Shown one piece after another: positions 8,222-14,370 of a DNA stretch of 14,370 nt. This DNA is from Sphingobacteriia bacterium. Its GTDB lineage: Bacteria > Bacteroidota > Bacteroidia > UBA7662. Both the position numbers and the translations under genes were made by a program. The DNA is taken from positions 1 through 14,370 of the forward strand of contig RFPG01000008.1 of assembly GCA_009926245.1 (NCBI GenBank), written 5' to 3'. The notes under the pieces were generated by a model. The model saw only the letters and a program-made list of their open reading frames with translations. It ran no database searches and was not told the DNA's origin. Position 1 is the stretch's first letter. Each line of letters opens with the position of its first letter.

Positions 8222-8740
8222 ATGTCAACTACAGATATTCGCAGGGTTAAGGCCAGCGAGATAGAACTCAAGGATCGTTTGGTGAGTGTTCAGCGCGTTG
8301 CCAAAGTGACCAAAGGCGGACGGACCTTTTCGTTTTCGGCCATTGTGGTCGTTGGGGACGAACAAGGAATCGTGGGCTACGGTTTGGGCAAAGCCAAGGA
8401 AGTATCGGAGGCAATTGCCAAGGGTATTGACGATGCCAAAAAGTCTTTGATCAAGGTTCCTGTCTTCAAGGGGACCATCCCTCACGAAGCCGAAGGGAAA
8501 TTCGGTGGTGGCTTGGTATTCATCAAGCCGGCCACCCACGGTACCGGTGTTATTGCAGGTGGTGCGATGCGTGCCGTTTTGGAGAGCGCCGGGATTACCG
8601 ACGTTTTGGCCAAATCCAAAGGTTCGTCCAACCCGCACAACGTGGTCAAAGCAACGATGGCGGCCCTCGGCGCTTTGAGGGATCCCCACACCGTTTCCCA
8701 GCATCGTTCGGTTTCGGTTTCCAAAGTATTCAACGGTTAA
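8222..8740 (+). CDS. rpsE: 30S ribosomal protein S5 (uS5)
   Basis: S5 lines the mRNA entry region with S3 and S4 and affects decoding accuracy; spectinomycin resistance maps to its N-terminal loop in other bacteria. The 172-residue product has the dsRNA-binding-like domain with [20 protein letters not shown] (about 20-39), then [32 protein letters not shown], and the C-terminal [17 protein letters not shown]. The TKGG spectinomycin-loop region appears intact. It starts 14 bases after rplR. Confidence 0.97.
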   Translation: MSTTDIRRVKASEIELKDRLVSVQRVAKVTKGGRTFSFSAIVVVGDEQGIVGYGLGKAKEVSEAIAKGIDDAKKSLIKVPVFKGTIPHEAEGKFGGGLVFIKPATHGTGVIAGGAMRAVLESAGITDVLAKSKGSSNPHNVVKATMAALGALRDPHTVSQHRSVSVSKVFNG

Positions 8741-8745
8741 TTGTT

Positions 8746-8925
8746 ATGGCAACTTATCAAATCACCCAAGTCAAGAGTGCCATTGGCCGTACGGAGCGCC
8801 AAAAGCGCACCTTGGTGGCCCTGGGCCTCAAAAAGAACCAAAGCACCGTCCGCCAAGAGGGCACCCCTCAGGTATTGGGCATGCTCGAAAAAGTTAAACA
8901 TCTGGTAAAAATCGAGGAGATCTAA
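8746..8925 (+). CDS. rpmD: 50S ribosomal protein L30 (uL30)
   Basis: This short gene sits between rpsE and rplO, exactly where rpmD belongs. Translation gives 59 residues: it starts MATYQITQVKSAIGRTERQ, continues with TLVALGLKKNQSTVRQ (about 22-37), a central VLGMLEKVKHLV helix, and ends KIEEI. L30 is a small peripheral 23S rRNA binder. The length is normal for the bacterial form. The start is 5 bases after rpsE in a GTT-ATG context. A GAGGAG near its 3' end could act as a Shine-Dalgarno site for rplO but also codes the terminal Glu-Glu. Confidence 0.94.
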   Translation: MATYQITQVKSAIGRTERQKRTLVALGLKKNQSTVRQEGTPQVLGMLEKVKHLVKIEEI

Positions 8926-8927
8926 TC

Positions 8928-9392
8928 ATGGATTTAAGCAAAATATCCCCTGCCGAGGGCAGTGTACACCGGACCAAGCGCATTGGCCGCGGTGAAGGTT
9001 CTGGCCGTGGTGGCACATCCACCAAGGGGCACAAAGGAGCGCAGGCTCGTACCGGTTATTCTTCCAAACCCGGATTTGAAGGCGGTCAGATGCCTCTCAA
9101 ATTGCGTGTTCCCAAATTTGGTTTCAAGAGCCGTAACCGTGTTGAATACATTGCGGTGAACCTGGATCAGTTGCAGAACCTGCACGAAGCCCACGGTGCC
9201 TCTGAGATGAATCCGGCCTTTTTTGCGGAGCATGGTTTTGGTGCCTCCAGAGGGAGCCGTATCAAAATTTTGGGTCGTGGTGAATTAACCGGCGCCATCA
9301 AGGTGCAGGCTCATGCCTTCAGCGCAACCGCCAAGGCCCGTATTGAGGCAGCCGGTGGTTCCGTCACGGCCGTCCAAACCAATTCCAACTAA
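8928..9392 (+). CDS. rplO: 50S ribosomal protein L15 (uL15)
   Basis: L15 is a late-assembling protein with a long N-terminal extension that threads into 23S rRNA. The 154-residue product shows that extension clearly: RIGRGEGSGRGGTSTKGHKG (about 18-37), GYSSKPGFEGGQMPL, and LRVPKFGFKSRNRVEY. The C-terminal globular part ends in the usual SATAKARIEAAGGSV. The gene starts 2 bases after rpmD and ends 10 bases before secY. Confidence 0.96.
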   Translation: MDLSKISPAEGSVHRTKRIGRGEGSGRGGTSTKGHKGAQARTGYSSKPGFEGGQMPLKLRVPKFGFKSRNRVEYIAVNLDQLQNLHEAHGASEMNPAFFAEHGFGASRGSRIKILGRGELTGAIKVQAHAFSATAKARIEAAGGSVTAVQTNSN

Positions 9393-9402
9393 GCCCACAC
9401 CC

Positions 9403-10770
9403 ATGAACAAGTTCATCGAAACCCTGCGGAACATCTTCCGGATTGAGGAGTTGAAGGATCGGATTGTTCTGACCTTTGCCCTCCTTCTGGTTTACCGTTT
9501 GGGTTCTTATGTGGTCCTTCCGGGTATTGACCCGGTGGTCCTCGAGCGTTTGAACCCAACGGGTGGTTCGGCTGGTTTGACCGGTTTGATTGACCTCTTT
9601 GCGGGTGGTGCCTTTTCGCGTGCCTCCATTTTTGCTTTGGGCATCATGCCTTATATCTCGGCCTCCATCGTCGTCCAATTAATGGGCATGGTCATCCCTT
9701 CATTCCAAAAAATGATGAAGGAAGGCGAAAGTGGTCGCAACAAAATCAATCAAATCACCCGATACCTGACCATCGCGGTCACGGCTGCTCAAGCCATGGG
9801 CTTCTTGATCAACCTCAAATCCCAGTCTTTGGAAGCCATCATCCTACGCTCCGGGGATACCCTTGATTTCTCCTTCGTTTTGTCAACGGTTGTTGTTTTG
9901 ACCGCGGGGACCATGTTTGTGATGTGGCTCGGCGAAAAAATCACCGACAAGGGTTTGGGCAATGGAACATCGCTCATCATTATGGTGGGGATCATTGCTC
10001 AATTGCCGGATGCCCTGATTGCGGAGTTTCAGTTCCGTTCAGGTGCAGGTGGTGGAGGCTTGATTCCTTTCTTGGTAGAAATCGCCATGTTGGCTGTTGT
10101 GGTCGGCCTAACCATTCTTTTGGTTCAAGGGACTCGCAAAATTCCCCTGCAAGTCGCCAAGCGCGTGGTGGGGAACCGGGTGTACGGCGGTCAGCGCCAA
10201 CACATTCCTATTAAAGTGAATGCGGCTGGTGTTATGCCCATCATTTTCGCCCAGGCCATTATGTTTTTGCCCGCCACCATTGCGCAGTTCTTTCCAGAAT
10301 CCGACTTGAGTGCCGGAGTGATGGCAGCCTTCGTGGACTATACGGGTGTTACCTATAATGTTGTACTGGCTCTTCTCATTGTGGTCTTTACCTATTTCTA
10401 TACCTCGCTTTCGGTGAATGCCAACCAAATGGCCGAGGACCTCAAGAGGAACGGCGCGTTCATTCCCGGGGTTAAGCCCGGTCGCAGCACCGCTGATTAC
10501 ATTGACGATGTCTTGGCTCGTATTACGCTACCCGGGTCCTTGTTTCTTGCCGGTGTTGCCATTCTGCCAGCCGTCGCGATTATCCTGGGGGTTAACTCTC
10601 AGTTCGCCCAGTTTTATGGTGGAACTTCCTTGTTGATTTTGGTGGGGGTTATTTTGGATAGCCTGGCCCAAATCGAAACCCATCTGCTGAACCGTCACTA
10701 CGATGGACTTATGAAATCGGGTCGTATCAAGGGACGCTCCAACAATATCATGGAGGGCCCCCGAGCCTAA
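9403..10770 (+). CDS. secY: Preprotein translocase channel subunit SecY
   Basis: SecY forms the inner-membrane protein-conducting channel with SecE and SecG. The 455-residue product starts [18 protein letters not shown]. About ten hydrophobic helices can be picked out, the first near 20-41 ([17 protein letters not shown]). The signature [20 protein letters not shown] spans the plug and helix 2, with MPYISASI after it. The cytoplasmic loop [16 protein letters not shown], which contacts SecA and the ribosome in known structures, is present, as is the final loop [11 protein letters not shown] chose the ATG at 9403; the frame is open back to 9313 but that part overlaps rplO. There is no map or adk gene after it. 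Confidence 0.98.
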   Translation: MNKFIETLRNIFRIEELKDRIVLTFALLLVYRLGSYVVLPGIDPVVLERLNPTGGSAGLTGLIDLFAGGAFSRASIFALGIMPYISASIVVQLMGMVIPSFQKMMKEGESGRNKINQITRYLTIAVTAAQAMGFLINLKSQSLEAIILRSGDTLDFSFVLSTVVVLTAGTMFVMWLGEKITDKGLGNGTSLIIMVGIIAQLPDALIAEFQFRSGAGGGGLIPFLVEIAMLAVVVGLTILLVQGTRKIPLQVAKRVVGNRVYGGQRQHIPIKVNAAGVMPIIFAQAIMFLPATIAQFFPESDLSAGVMAAFVDYTGVTYNVVLALLIVVFTYFYTSLSVNANQMAEDLKRNGAFIPGVKPGRSTADYIDDVLARITLPGSLFLAGVAILPAVAIILGVNSQFAQFYGGTSLLILVGVILDSLAQIETHLLNRHYDGLMKSGRIKGRSNNIMEGPRA

Positions 10771-10775
10771 TTTTT

Positions 10776-10880
10776 ATGGCCAAGCAGACCTCCATCAAGC
10801 AAGACGGCACCATTCTGGAAGCCTTGTCCAATGCCATGTTCCGTGTGGAATTGGAGAACGGTTCAAAAAAAGGAGCATAG
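10776..10880 (+). pseudogene. infA: Translation initiation factor IF-1, 3'-truncated
   Basis: The frame begins [20 protein letters not shown] and continues MFRVELENG, a clean match to IF1 residues 1-29. It then reads SKKGA and stops at TAG, giving 34 residues instead of about 72. The lost part holds the rest of the OB fold (normally HISGKMR..., GDKV, and the YDLSKGRI end), so the product could not work as IF1. The sequence just after residue 29 is rpmJ sequence in another frame. No decay is visible in the retained part. IF1 is essential in E. coli, so this is either a sequence/assembly error, a rare deletion variant, or a locus backed by another infA copy. Confidence 0.85.
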
Positions 10881-10960
10881 AGTGCAAAGTGGTTCGCCGC
10901 AAAGGCAAGCTCTATGTCATCAACAAGAAGAACCCAAAGTTTAAACAAAGACAAGGATAA
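10865..10960 (+). pseudogene. rpmJ: 50S ribosomal protein L36 (bL36), 5'-truncated
   Basis: Reading the frame that ends at the TAA at 10958 gives [15 protein letters not shown], then [16 protein letters not shown]. These are residues 8-38 of a 38-residue L36. The first seven residues (normally about MKVRASV) and the start codon are missing, replaced by the infA fragment. The surviving part is the zinc-free type: the ligands at E. coli positions 11, 27 and 33 are Ser, Asn and Phe, and only the cysteine at 14 remains. No ATG exists in this frame; a GTG at 10889 sits 13 bases after an AGGAG but would lose seven more residues. L36 is dispensable in E. coli. Confidence 0.85.
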
Positions 10961-10962
10961 TT

Positions 10963-11340
10963 ATGGCAAGGATAGCTGGCATTGACCTGCCCCGTAACAA
11001 AAGAGGTGAAATCGGGCTCACCTACATCTTTGGGATTGGACGATCCTCCTCCCGCAAAATTCTGGCCAACGCCGGGGTTGACATGAACACCAAAGTGGGT
11101 GAATGGGACGACGAACAGCTGAACGCGATTCGTAAGCTCATCACCGACGAGTTCAGAGTGGAGGGCGAGCTTCGTTCCGAGGTTCAACTTAACATTAAGC
11201 GTTTGATGGACATCGGTTGTTATCGTGGTCAGCGGCATCGTAAGGGTCTTCCCCTGCGCGGTCAGCGTACCAAGAACAATTCGCGTACCCGCAAAGGCAA
11301 GCGCAAGACCGTGGCGAACAAGAAAAAGGTCACCAAGTAA
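10963..11340 (+). CDS. rpsM: 30S ribosomal protein S13 (uS13)
   Basis: S13 lies in the 30S head, bridges to L5, and its C-terminal tail touches P-site tRNA. The 125-residue product starts [20 protein letters not shown], has the helix-two-turn-helix region [19 protein letters not shown] (21-39), and the signature [20 protein letters not shown] in its C-terminal third. The end is a lysine/arginine tail. The AAGGA before the start also codes the last residues of L36. It is fully intact although it begins only 2 bases after the damaged rpmJ. Confidence 0.97.
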   Translation: MARIAGIDLPRNKRGEIGLTYIFGIGRSSSRKILANAGVDMNTKVGEWDDEQLNAIRKLITDEFRVEGELRSEVQLNIKRLMDIGCYRGQRHRKGLPLRGQRTKNNSRTRKGKRKTVANKKKVTK

Positions 11341-11364
11341 TACCCAACCAACTCAGAATCATTC

Positions 11365-11754
11365 ATGGCAAAATCAACCAAAGTCGTCAAAAAGCGTGTG
11401 GTCCGTGTGGATGCCACCGGTCAGGTGCATGTTCACTCCACGTTTAATAACATCATTGTTTCGGTAACCAATGCCGAGGGTCAGGTTATTTCCTGGGCTT
11501 CTGCTGGCAAAGCCGGTTTCAAGGGTTCCAAGAAAAACACACCGTATGCAGCCCAGGTGGCCGCTTCGGATTGTGCCAAGGTGGCCTACGATTTAGGAAT
11601 GCGTCGCGCCGAAGTTTTTGTGAAAGGTCCGGGCGCTGGTCGCGAATCAGCGATTCGTGCTGTTTCCACCGTGGGCATCGAGGTTACCGCCATCAATGAT
11701 GTAACGCCCATGCCTCACAACGGTTGCCGTCCCGCCAAACGCCGTCGCGTTTAA
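11365..11754 (+). CDS. rpsK: 30S ribosomal protein S11 (uS11)
   Basis: S11 sits on the 30S platform near the E site and anti-Shine-Dalgarno region. The 129-residue product contains [21 protein letters not shown] (from residue 19), [21 protein letters not shown], and ends [18 protein letters not shown]. The Asn-Gly pair at 119-120 matches the site that forms isoaspartate in E. coli S11. Length is normal. It follows rpsM by 24 bases. Confidence 0.97.
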   Translation: MAKSTKVVKKRVVRVDATGQVHVHSTFNNIIVSVTNAEGQVISWASAGKAGFKGSKKNTPYAAQVAASDCAKVAYDLGMRRAEVFVKGPGAGRESAIRAVSTVGIEVTAINDVTPMPHNGCRPAKRRRV

Positions 11755-11798
11755 TTTCCTTACCCGTTTTATCCCTTTTCTAACCATACGACATACCC

Positions 11799-12407
11799 AT
11801 GGCCAGATATACAGGTCCCAAAACCAAAGTTGCCCGCCGATTTAAGGAGCCCATTTTTGGGCCGGACAAAGGATTGCAAAAGAAGCAGTACGGTCCCGGT
11901 CAGCACGGTCCATCCAAACGTTCTCCCAAAAAATCGGAATACTCGGTTCAGTTGGGCGAAAAACAAAAAATGAAATATACCTACGGGGTGTTGGAGCGTC
12001 AGTTTGCTCTGACCTTCGCCAAGGCCAACCGCAAAAAAGGCAGCACCGGCGAAAACCTCATCAAGTTTCTCGAGGCCCGTCTTGATAACACGGTATTTCG
12101 TCTGGGTATTGCCCCAACCCGGGAAGCGGGTCGTCAATTGGTTTCTCACAGGCACATCGTGGTGAACGGTAAGGTGGTGAATATTCCTTCGTACCAATTG
12201 AATCCTGGCGACATCGTCGGTGTTCGTGAAAAGTCCAAAAACCTTGAGACGATCGTTGACGCGGTAGGTTCCAAAATGGTTTCCAAGTTTAATTGGTTGG
12301 AGTGGAATCGCGAGAAGCTTGAGGGTCGTTTCATAGATTTCCCGGAGCGCGATCAGATTCCTGAGAATTTTAAGGAGCAACTTATTGTCGAATTGTACTC
12401 CAAGTAA
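11799..12407 (+). CDS. rpsD: 30S ribosomal protein S4 (uS4), zinc-free form
   Basis: S4 nucleates 30S body assembly and binds mRNA at the entry site. The 202-residue product has the N-terminal [15 protein letters not shown], where zinc-binding versions have four cysteines and this one has none, then [18 protein letters not shown]. The S4 RNA-binding fold follows at about 91-145 ([20 protein letters not shown] and [16 protein letters not shown]). The C-terminus [10 protein letters not shown] is typical. In E. coli S4 represses the alpha operon; no matching pseudoknot was found by eye. The 44-base pyrimidine-rich gap before it is the longest within the ribosomal block. Confidence 0.97.
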   Translation: MARYTGPKTKVARRFKEPIFGPDKGLQKKQYGPGQHGPSKRSPKKSEYSVQLGEKQKMKYTYGVLERQFALTFAKANRKKGSTGENLIKFLEARLDNTVFRLGIAPTREAGRQLVSHRHIVVNGKVVNIPSYQLNPGDIVGVREKSKNLETIVDAVGSKMVSKFNWLEWNREKLEGRFIDFPERDQIPENFKEQLIVELYSK

Positions 12408-12428
12408 TCTCAGCTGTTCTCCCCTTTA

Positions 12429-12442
12429 TTTTTTTTAAAAAA
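12429..12442 (+). other. T8A6 tract in the rpoA 5' spacer
   Basis: The 40-base spacer between rpsD and rpoA holds eight T followed by six A, ending 5 bases before the rpoA ATG. It is the most AT-rich short stretch in the window. Its self-complementary TTTTTTAAAAAA could form only a weak hairpin. It might help translation start as an unstructured region, or bend DNA. TATTTTTT at 12427-12434 matches seven of eight bases of the Bacteroidota -7 element but lacks the final G and has no -33 partner. Confidence 0.4.
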
Positions 12443-12447
12443 TCCCT

Positions 12448-13440
12448 ATGTCCGTAATCGTTTTTCAAAAACCTGAGAAGGTTATCATGCACAAGGCCAG
12501 CGAGTTTCAGGGGTCTTTTGAGTTCAAACCTTTGGAGCCTGGGTACGGGGTCACCATTGGCAATGCCTTGCGCCGTATCCTCTTGTCTTCGTTGCAGGGT
12601 TATGCTATTTCATCCATTCGTGTTCCTGGTGTGGATCACGAATTCTCCACCATCAAGGGCGTTGTGGAAGATGTGATCGAATTGATTCTGAATCTCAAGC
12701 AGGTTCGCTTGAAACCCAAAGGCGAAGGAGTCGATGGTGAAAAACTCATTGTGATCCTCAAGGGTAAAAATGTTTTTACCGCCGGTGATATCGAACAATT
12801 TTCCAGCAACTTCAAAGTCCTCAACCCCGATTTGGTGCTTTGCACCATGGATGGCAAAATGACCTTGGAATTGGAATTAACCATCCGTAAGGGTCGTGGC
12901 TACGTCGCCGCCGAAGACAACAAAACCGAGGATGCCCCCTTGGGTGTTATTCCGGTGGATTCGGTTTTCACCCCCATCAAAAATGTTAGTTACCAGATCG
13001 AGAATACCCGTGTCGAACAAAAAACCGACTATGAAAAATTGCTTCTGGATGTGGTGACGGATGGTTCCATCCATCCGGAGGATGCTTTGAAGGAAGCGGC
13101 TCGGATTCTGATTCAACATTTCGCCTTGTTTTCGGATGAGACGATGGCCTTGGAGCTGGCTTCTTCCGATCCAGCCATGGAAATTGACGAGGATTTCTTG
13201 GCCAAGCGCAAATTGCTGAAGTCCAATTTGGGCGATATGAATCTTTCAGTCCGAGCTTTCAATTGCCTCAAGGCGGCTGAAATCCGCACCTTGGCCGATT
13301 TGGTCAAATTTGATATTGCCGATCTGTTGAAATTCCGCAATTTCGGCAAAAAATCACTCACCGAATTGGAGGATTTGGTTCGCGAGAAGGGCCTCACGTT
13401 CGGCATGGACATTCACAAATACAAACTCGACGAAGACTAA
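12448..13440 (+). CDS. rpoA: DNA-directed RNA polymerase subunit alpha
   Basis: The alpha subunit dimerises to nucleate RNA polymerase assembly. The 330-residue product has an N-terminal domain with the dimerisation/beta-contact signature [11 protein letters not shown] (38-48) and [20 protein letters not shown] further on. A C-terminal domain follows with the DNA-contacting [19 protein letters not shown] (from 268) and [14 protein letters not shown]269 corresponds to the UP-element contact Arg265 of E. coli. Both domains and the linker look complete. It follows rpsD by 40 bases and precedes rplQ as in most bacteria. Confidence 0.98.
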   Translation: MSVIVFQKPEKVIMHKASEFQGSFEFKPLEPGYGVTIGNALRRILLSSLQGYAISSIRVPGVDHEFSTIKGVVEDVIELILNLKQVRLKPKGEGVDGEKLIVILKGKNVFTAGDIEQFSSNFKVLNPDLVLCTMDGKMTLELELTIRKGRGYVAAEDNKTEDAPLGVIPVDSVFTPIKNVSYQIENTRVEQKTDYEKLLLDVVTDGSIHPEDALKEAARILIQHFALFSDETMALELASSDPAMEIDEDFLAKRKLLKSNLGDMNLSVRAFNCLKAAEIRTLADLVKFDIADLLKFRNFGKKSLTELEDLVREKGLTFGMDIHKYKLDED

Positions 13441-13478
13441 GCCCGGATTCTTAAAGAAGTTCCGCTAAAGACAACGAT

Positions 13479-14171
13479 ATGCGCCACGGAAATACCATTA
13501 ACCACCTCAGTCGGACCTACGGACATCGCAAGGCGATGCTCCGCAACATGGCCGTCTCTCTCATTATGAACAAACGCATCAATACGACCTTGGCAAAGGC
13601 CAAGGAGTTGCGGAAGTTTGTGGAACCTGTTTTGACCCGTTCCAAATCGGATACCATGCACAATCGTCGGATGATTTTTGCCGATTTGCAGGATAAAGAA
13701 GCCGTCAAGGAATTGTTTGCAACGGTTGCAGAAAAAATCGCCACACGGCCTGGAGGCTACACACGCATTATCAAAACGGGTTTTCGTTTGGGTGATGCAG
13801 CCGAAATGTGCATGATGGAACTGGTTGACTTCAATGAATTGTTGTTGGCTGATTCTGCGTCTCGCAAAGCCAAAACCACCCGTCGTAGCCGTTCCTCCAA
13901 GAAGGGCACTGCAGCCCCTGCGGCTGCTGTTGCATCGGTTGCGGAAGCAGCGGCCCCTACCATGGTGGCGGAGGCTCCCGCTGTTATCGCGGAGGAAACC
14001 CCGGAAGCCATGGTGGAGGAGACCCCTGCGGTTGTGGAGGAGACCCCTGCGGTTGTGGAGGAGACTCCTGCGGTTGTGGAGGATACCCCTGCGGTTATGG
14101 AGGATACCCCCGCCGCTGAAGACAGTGCCCCTCAGGACGAAAGCTCCGAACAAGAAGAACCCAAAGCCTAA
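13479..14171 (+). CDS. rplQ: 50S ribosomal protein L17 (bL17) with long acidic C-terminal tail
   Basis: L17 lies on the solvent side of the 50S subunit near the exit tunnel. The 230-residue product is about twice the length of E. coli L17 (127). The core covers roughly residues 1-122: [38 protein letters not shown] helix ([20 protein letters not shown] at 30-49), [20 protein letters not shown] short basic link ([15 protein letters not shown], 129-143) leads into an Ala/Pro/Glu tail to the end, including five tandem VEETPAV-type heptads (179-213). The tail has few bulky hydrophobic side chains and should be disordered. Acidic or alanine-rich L17 tails are common in Bacteroidota, but the tandem repeat is more unusual. 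A terminator follows directly. Confidence 0.95.
   Translation: MRHGNTINHLSRTYGHRKAMLRNMAVSLIMNKRINTTLAKAKELRKFVEPVLTRSKSDTMHNRRMIFADLQDKEAVKELFATVAEKIATRPGGYTRIIKTGFRLGDAAEMCMMELVDFNELLLADSASRKAKTTRRSRSSKKGTAAPAAAVASVAEAAAPTMVAEAPAVIAEETPEAMVEETPAVVEETPAVVEETPAVVEDTPAVMEDTPAAEDSAPQDESSEQEEPKA
14013..14117 (+). repeat. Five tandem 21-base repeats inside rplQ
   Basis: Five in-frame 21-base units code VEETPAV three times, then VEDTPAV and MEDTPAA. The first two units are identical at the nucleotide level, the third differs by one silent base, and the fourth and fifth have diverged progressively. A degenerate preceding unit (AEETPEAM) lies just upstream. The pattern is that of recent slippage expansion, with copy-number change keeping the frame. 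Confidence 0.9.
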
Positions 14172-14177
14172 ATTTAG

Positions 14178-14205
14178 AAACCCCGCCTCGGCGGGGTTTT
14201 CTTTT
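14178..14205 (+). terminator. Intrinsic terminator after rplQ
   Basis: A hairpin with stem CCCCGCC/GGCGGGG around a two- to four-base loop (14181-14196), flanked by AAA on the left, runs into TTTTCTTTT. It starts 6 bases after the rplQ stop. It is the only strong stem followed by a T-tract that I found in the window, so it marks the likely 3' end of the long ribosomal transcript. Confidence 0.9.
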
Positions 14206-14237
14206 GAAAGGGGCTGTGGCTTTGGGTTGGAGGGGCC

Positions 14238-14245
14238 TATTTTTG
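14238..14245 (+). promoter_or_regulatory. Candidate -7 promoter element for carA
   Basis: TATTTTTG matches the Bacteroidota -7 consensus TAnnTTTG at every fixed base. It lies between the rplQ terminator and carA, about 43 bases before the carA ATG. The -33 partner is weak: a TTTG at 14221-14224 is only 13 bases upstream, shorter than the usual spacing. The location supports it more than the full pattern does. Confidence 0.4.
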
Positions 14246-14288
14246 TCATTGAAACATCCCCGATTTCTTATCTTAAAAAACCGTAGCT

Positions 14289-14370
14289 ATGTCAATACCT
14301 GGTTCTCTGCACCTCCAAGATGGACGCGTTTTTGAAGGTTGGATCGTAGGTCATGATGGAGGCATCTGTG
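14289..14370 (+). CDS. carA: Carbamoyl-phosphate synthase small subunit, N-terminal end only (partial)
   Basis: The frame opens MSIPGSLHLQDGRVFEGW and continues IVGHDGGIC to the window edge (27 full codons). The pattern of a hydrophobic strand, then L-x-DGxVFEG, then G-x-DG is the typical N-terminus of CarA, the glutaminase subunit that supplies ammonia for carbamoyl phosphate in arginine and pyrimidine synthesis. carA follows rplQ in many Flavobacteriia, which supports the call. The catalytic Cys-His-Glu domain lies outside the window. The start has a GCT-ATG context and no Shine-Dalgarno sequence. The 117-base gap before it holds the terminator and a candidate promoter. Confidence 0.75.
   Translation, partial: MSIPGSLHLQDGRVFEGWIVGHDGGIC

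Noticed and set aside
9313..9402. In-frame upstream extension of secY
   Set aside because: It overlaps rplO and would add a Pro/Ser-rich leader foreign to SecY; the ATG at 9403 gives the normal N-terminus.
10881..10960. A functional short L36 starting at GTG 10889
   Set aside because: The AGGAG is 13 bases away, which is too far, and the product would lack the first 15 residues of L36, including its only remaining zinc-ligand cysteine.
11769..12380. A 203-codon open frame on the minus strand across rpsD
   Set aside because: It lies almost wholly opposite the conserved rpsD gene and shows no recognisable domain; it is a shadow frame.
13437..14249. A 270-codon open frame on the minus strand with HNRRGLL repeats
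   Set aside because: It is the reverse strand of rplQ, and its repeats mirror the 21-base array. It would also run through the terminator, and it matches no family I know.
1..14370. Mobile elements, tRNA genes, CRISPR arrays or inserted accessory genes
   Set aside because: I saw none. Apart from the spacers, the window is filled with core translation genes plus secY and rpoA, and there is no gap longer than 117 bases.

Overview
The window is an almost gap-free run of translation genes, all on the plus strand: the S10, spc and alpha ribosomal-protein operons fused into one block. Layout: the last codons of a gene that is probably fusA; then rpsJ-rplC-rplD-rplW-rplB-rpsS-rplV-rpsC-rplP-rpmC-rpsQ (S10 block); rplN-rplX-rplE-rpsN-rpsH-rplF-rplR-rpsE-rpmD-rplO-secY (spc block); infA-rpmJ-rpsM-rpsK-rpsD-rpoA-rplQ (alpha block); a strong intrinsic terminator; and the first codons of carA. 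Spacers are about 2 to 44 bases inside the block, and rplX/rplE overlap by 4 bases. No stretch longer than 117 bases lacks a gene.

The organism looks like a member of the Bacteroidota, with base composition near half GC by eye (not computed). The reasons are: Shine-Dalgarno sequences are almost absent; S14 and S4 lack zinc-ligand cysteines, as does the surviving part of L36; L2 has [10 protein letters not shown] where E. coli has DHPHGGGEGR; L17 and S3 have long low-complexity C-terminal tails; and carA follows rplQ. secY is followed directly by infA with no map gene. The rplQ-carA pairing and the missing map fit Flavobacteriales-like lineages, but I cannot fix the order.

The genes act together. 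The small-subunit proteins (S10, S19, S3, S17, S14, S8, S5, S13, S11, S4) and large-subunit proteins (L3, L4, L23, L2, L22, L16, L29, L14, L24, L5, L6, L18, L30, L15, L17) are made in near-equal amounts. SecY is the membrane channel that receives nascent chains at the tunnel exit formed partly by L22, L23, L24, L29 and L17. RpoA is the RNA polymerase alpha subunit.

The outstanding anomaly is at about 10859-10865. There infA (IF1) breaks off after residue 29 and runs directly into codon 8 of rpmJ (L36) in a different frame, so the second half of an essential initiation factor and the start of L36 are missing. It is either a real deletion or a sequence/assembly error. The junction also happens to form an A AAA AAA G slippery site that would join the two remnants after a -1 shift. 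Other points of interest are the consistent YY-ATG start context in place of Shine-Dalgarno sites, the RGG-like tail on S3, and the 21-base tandem repeat coding an acidic tail on L17.
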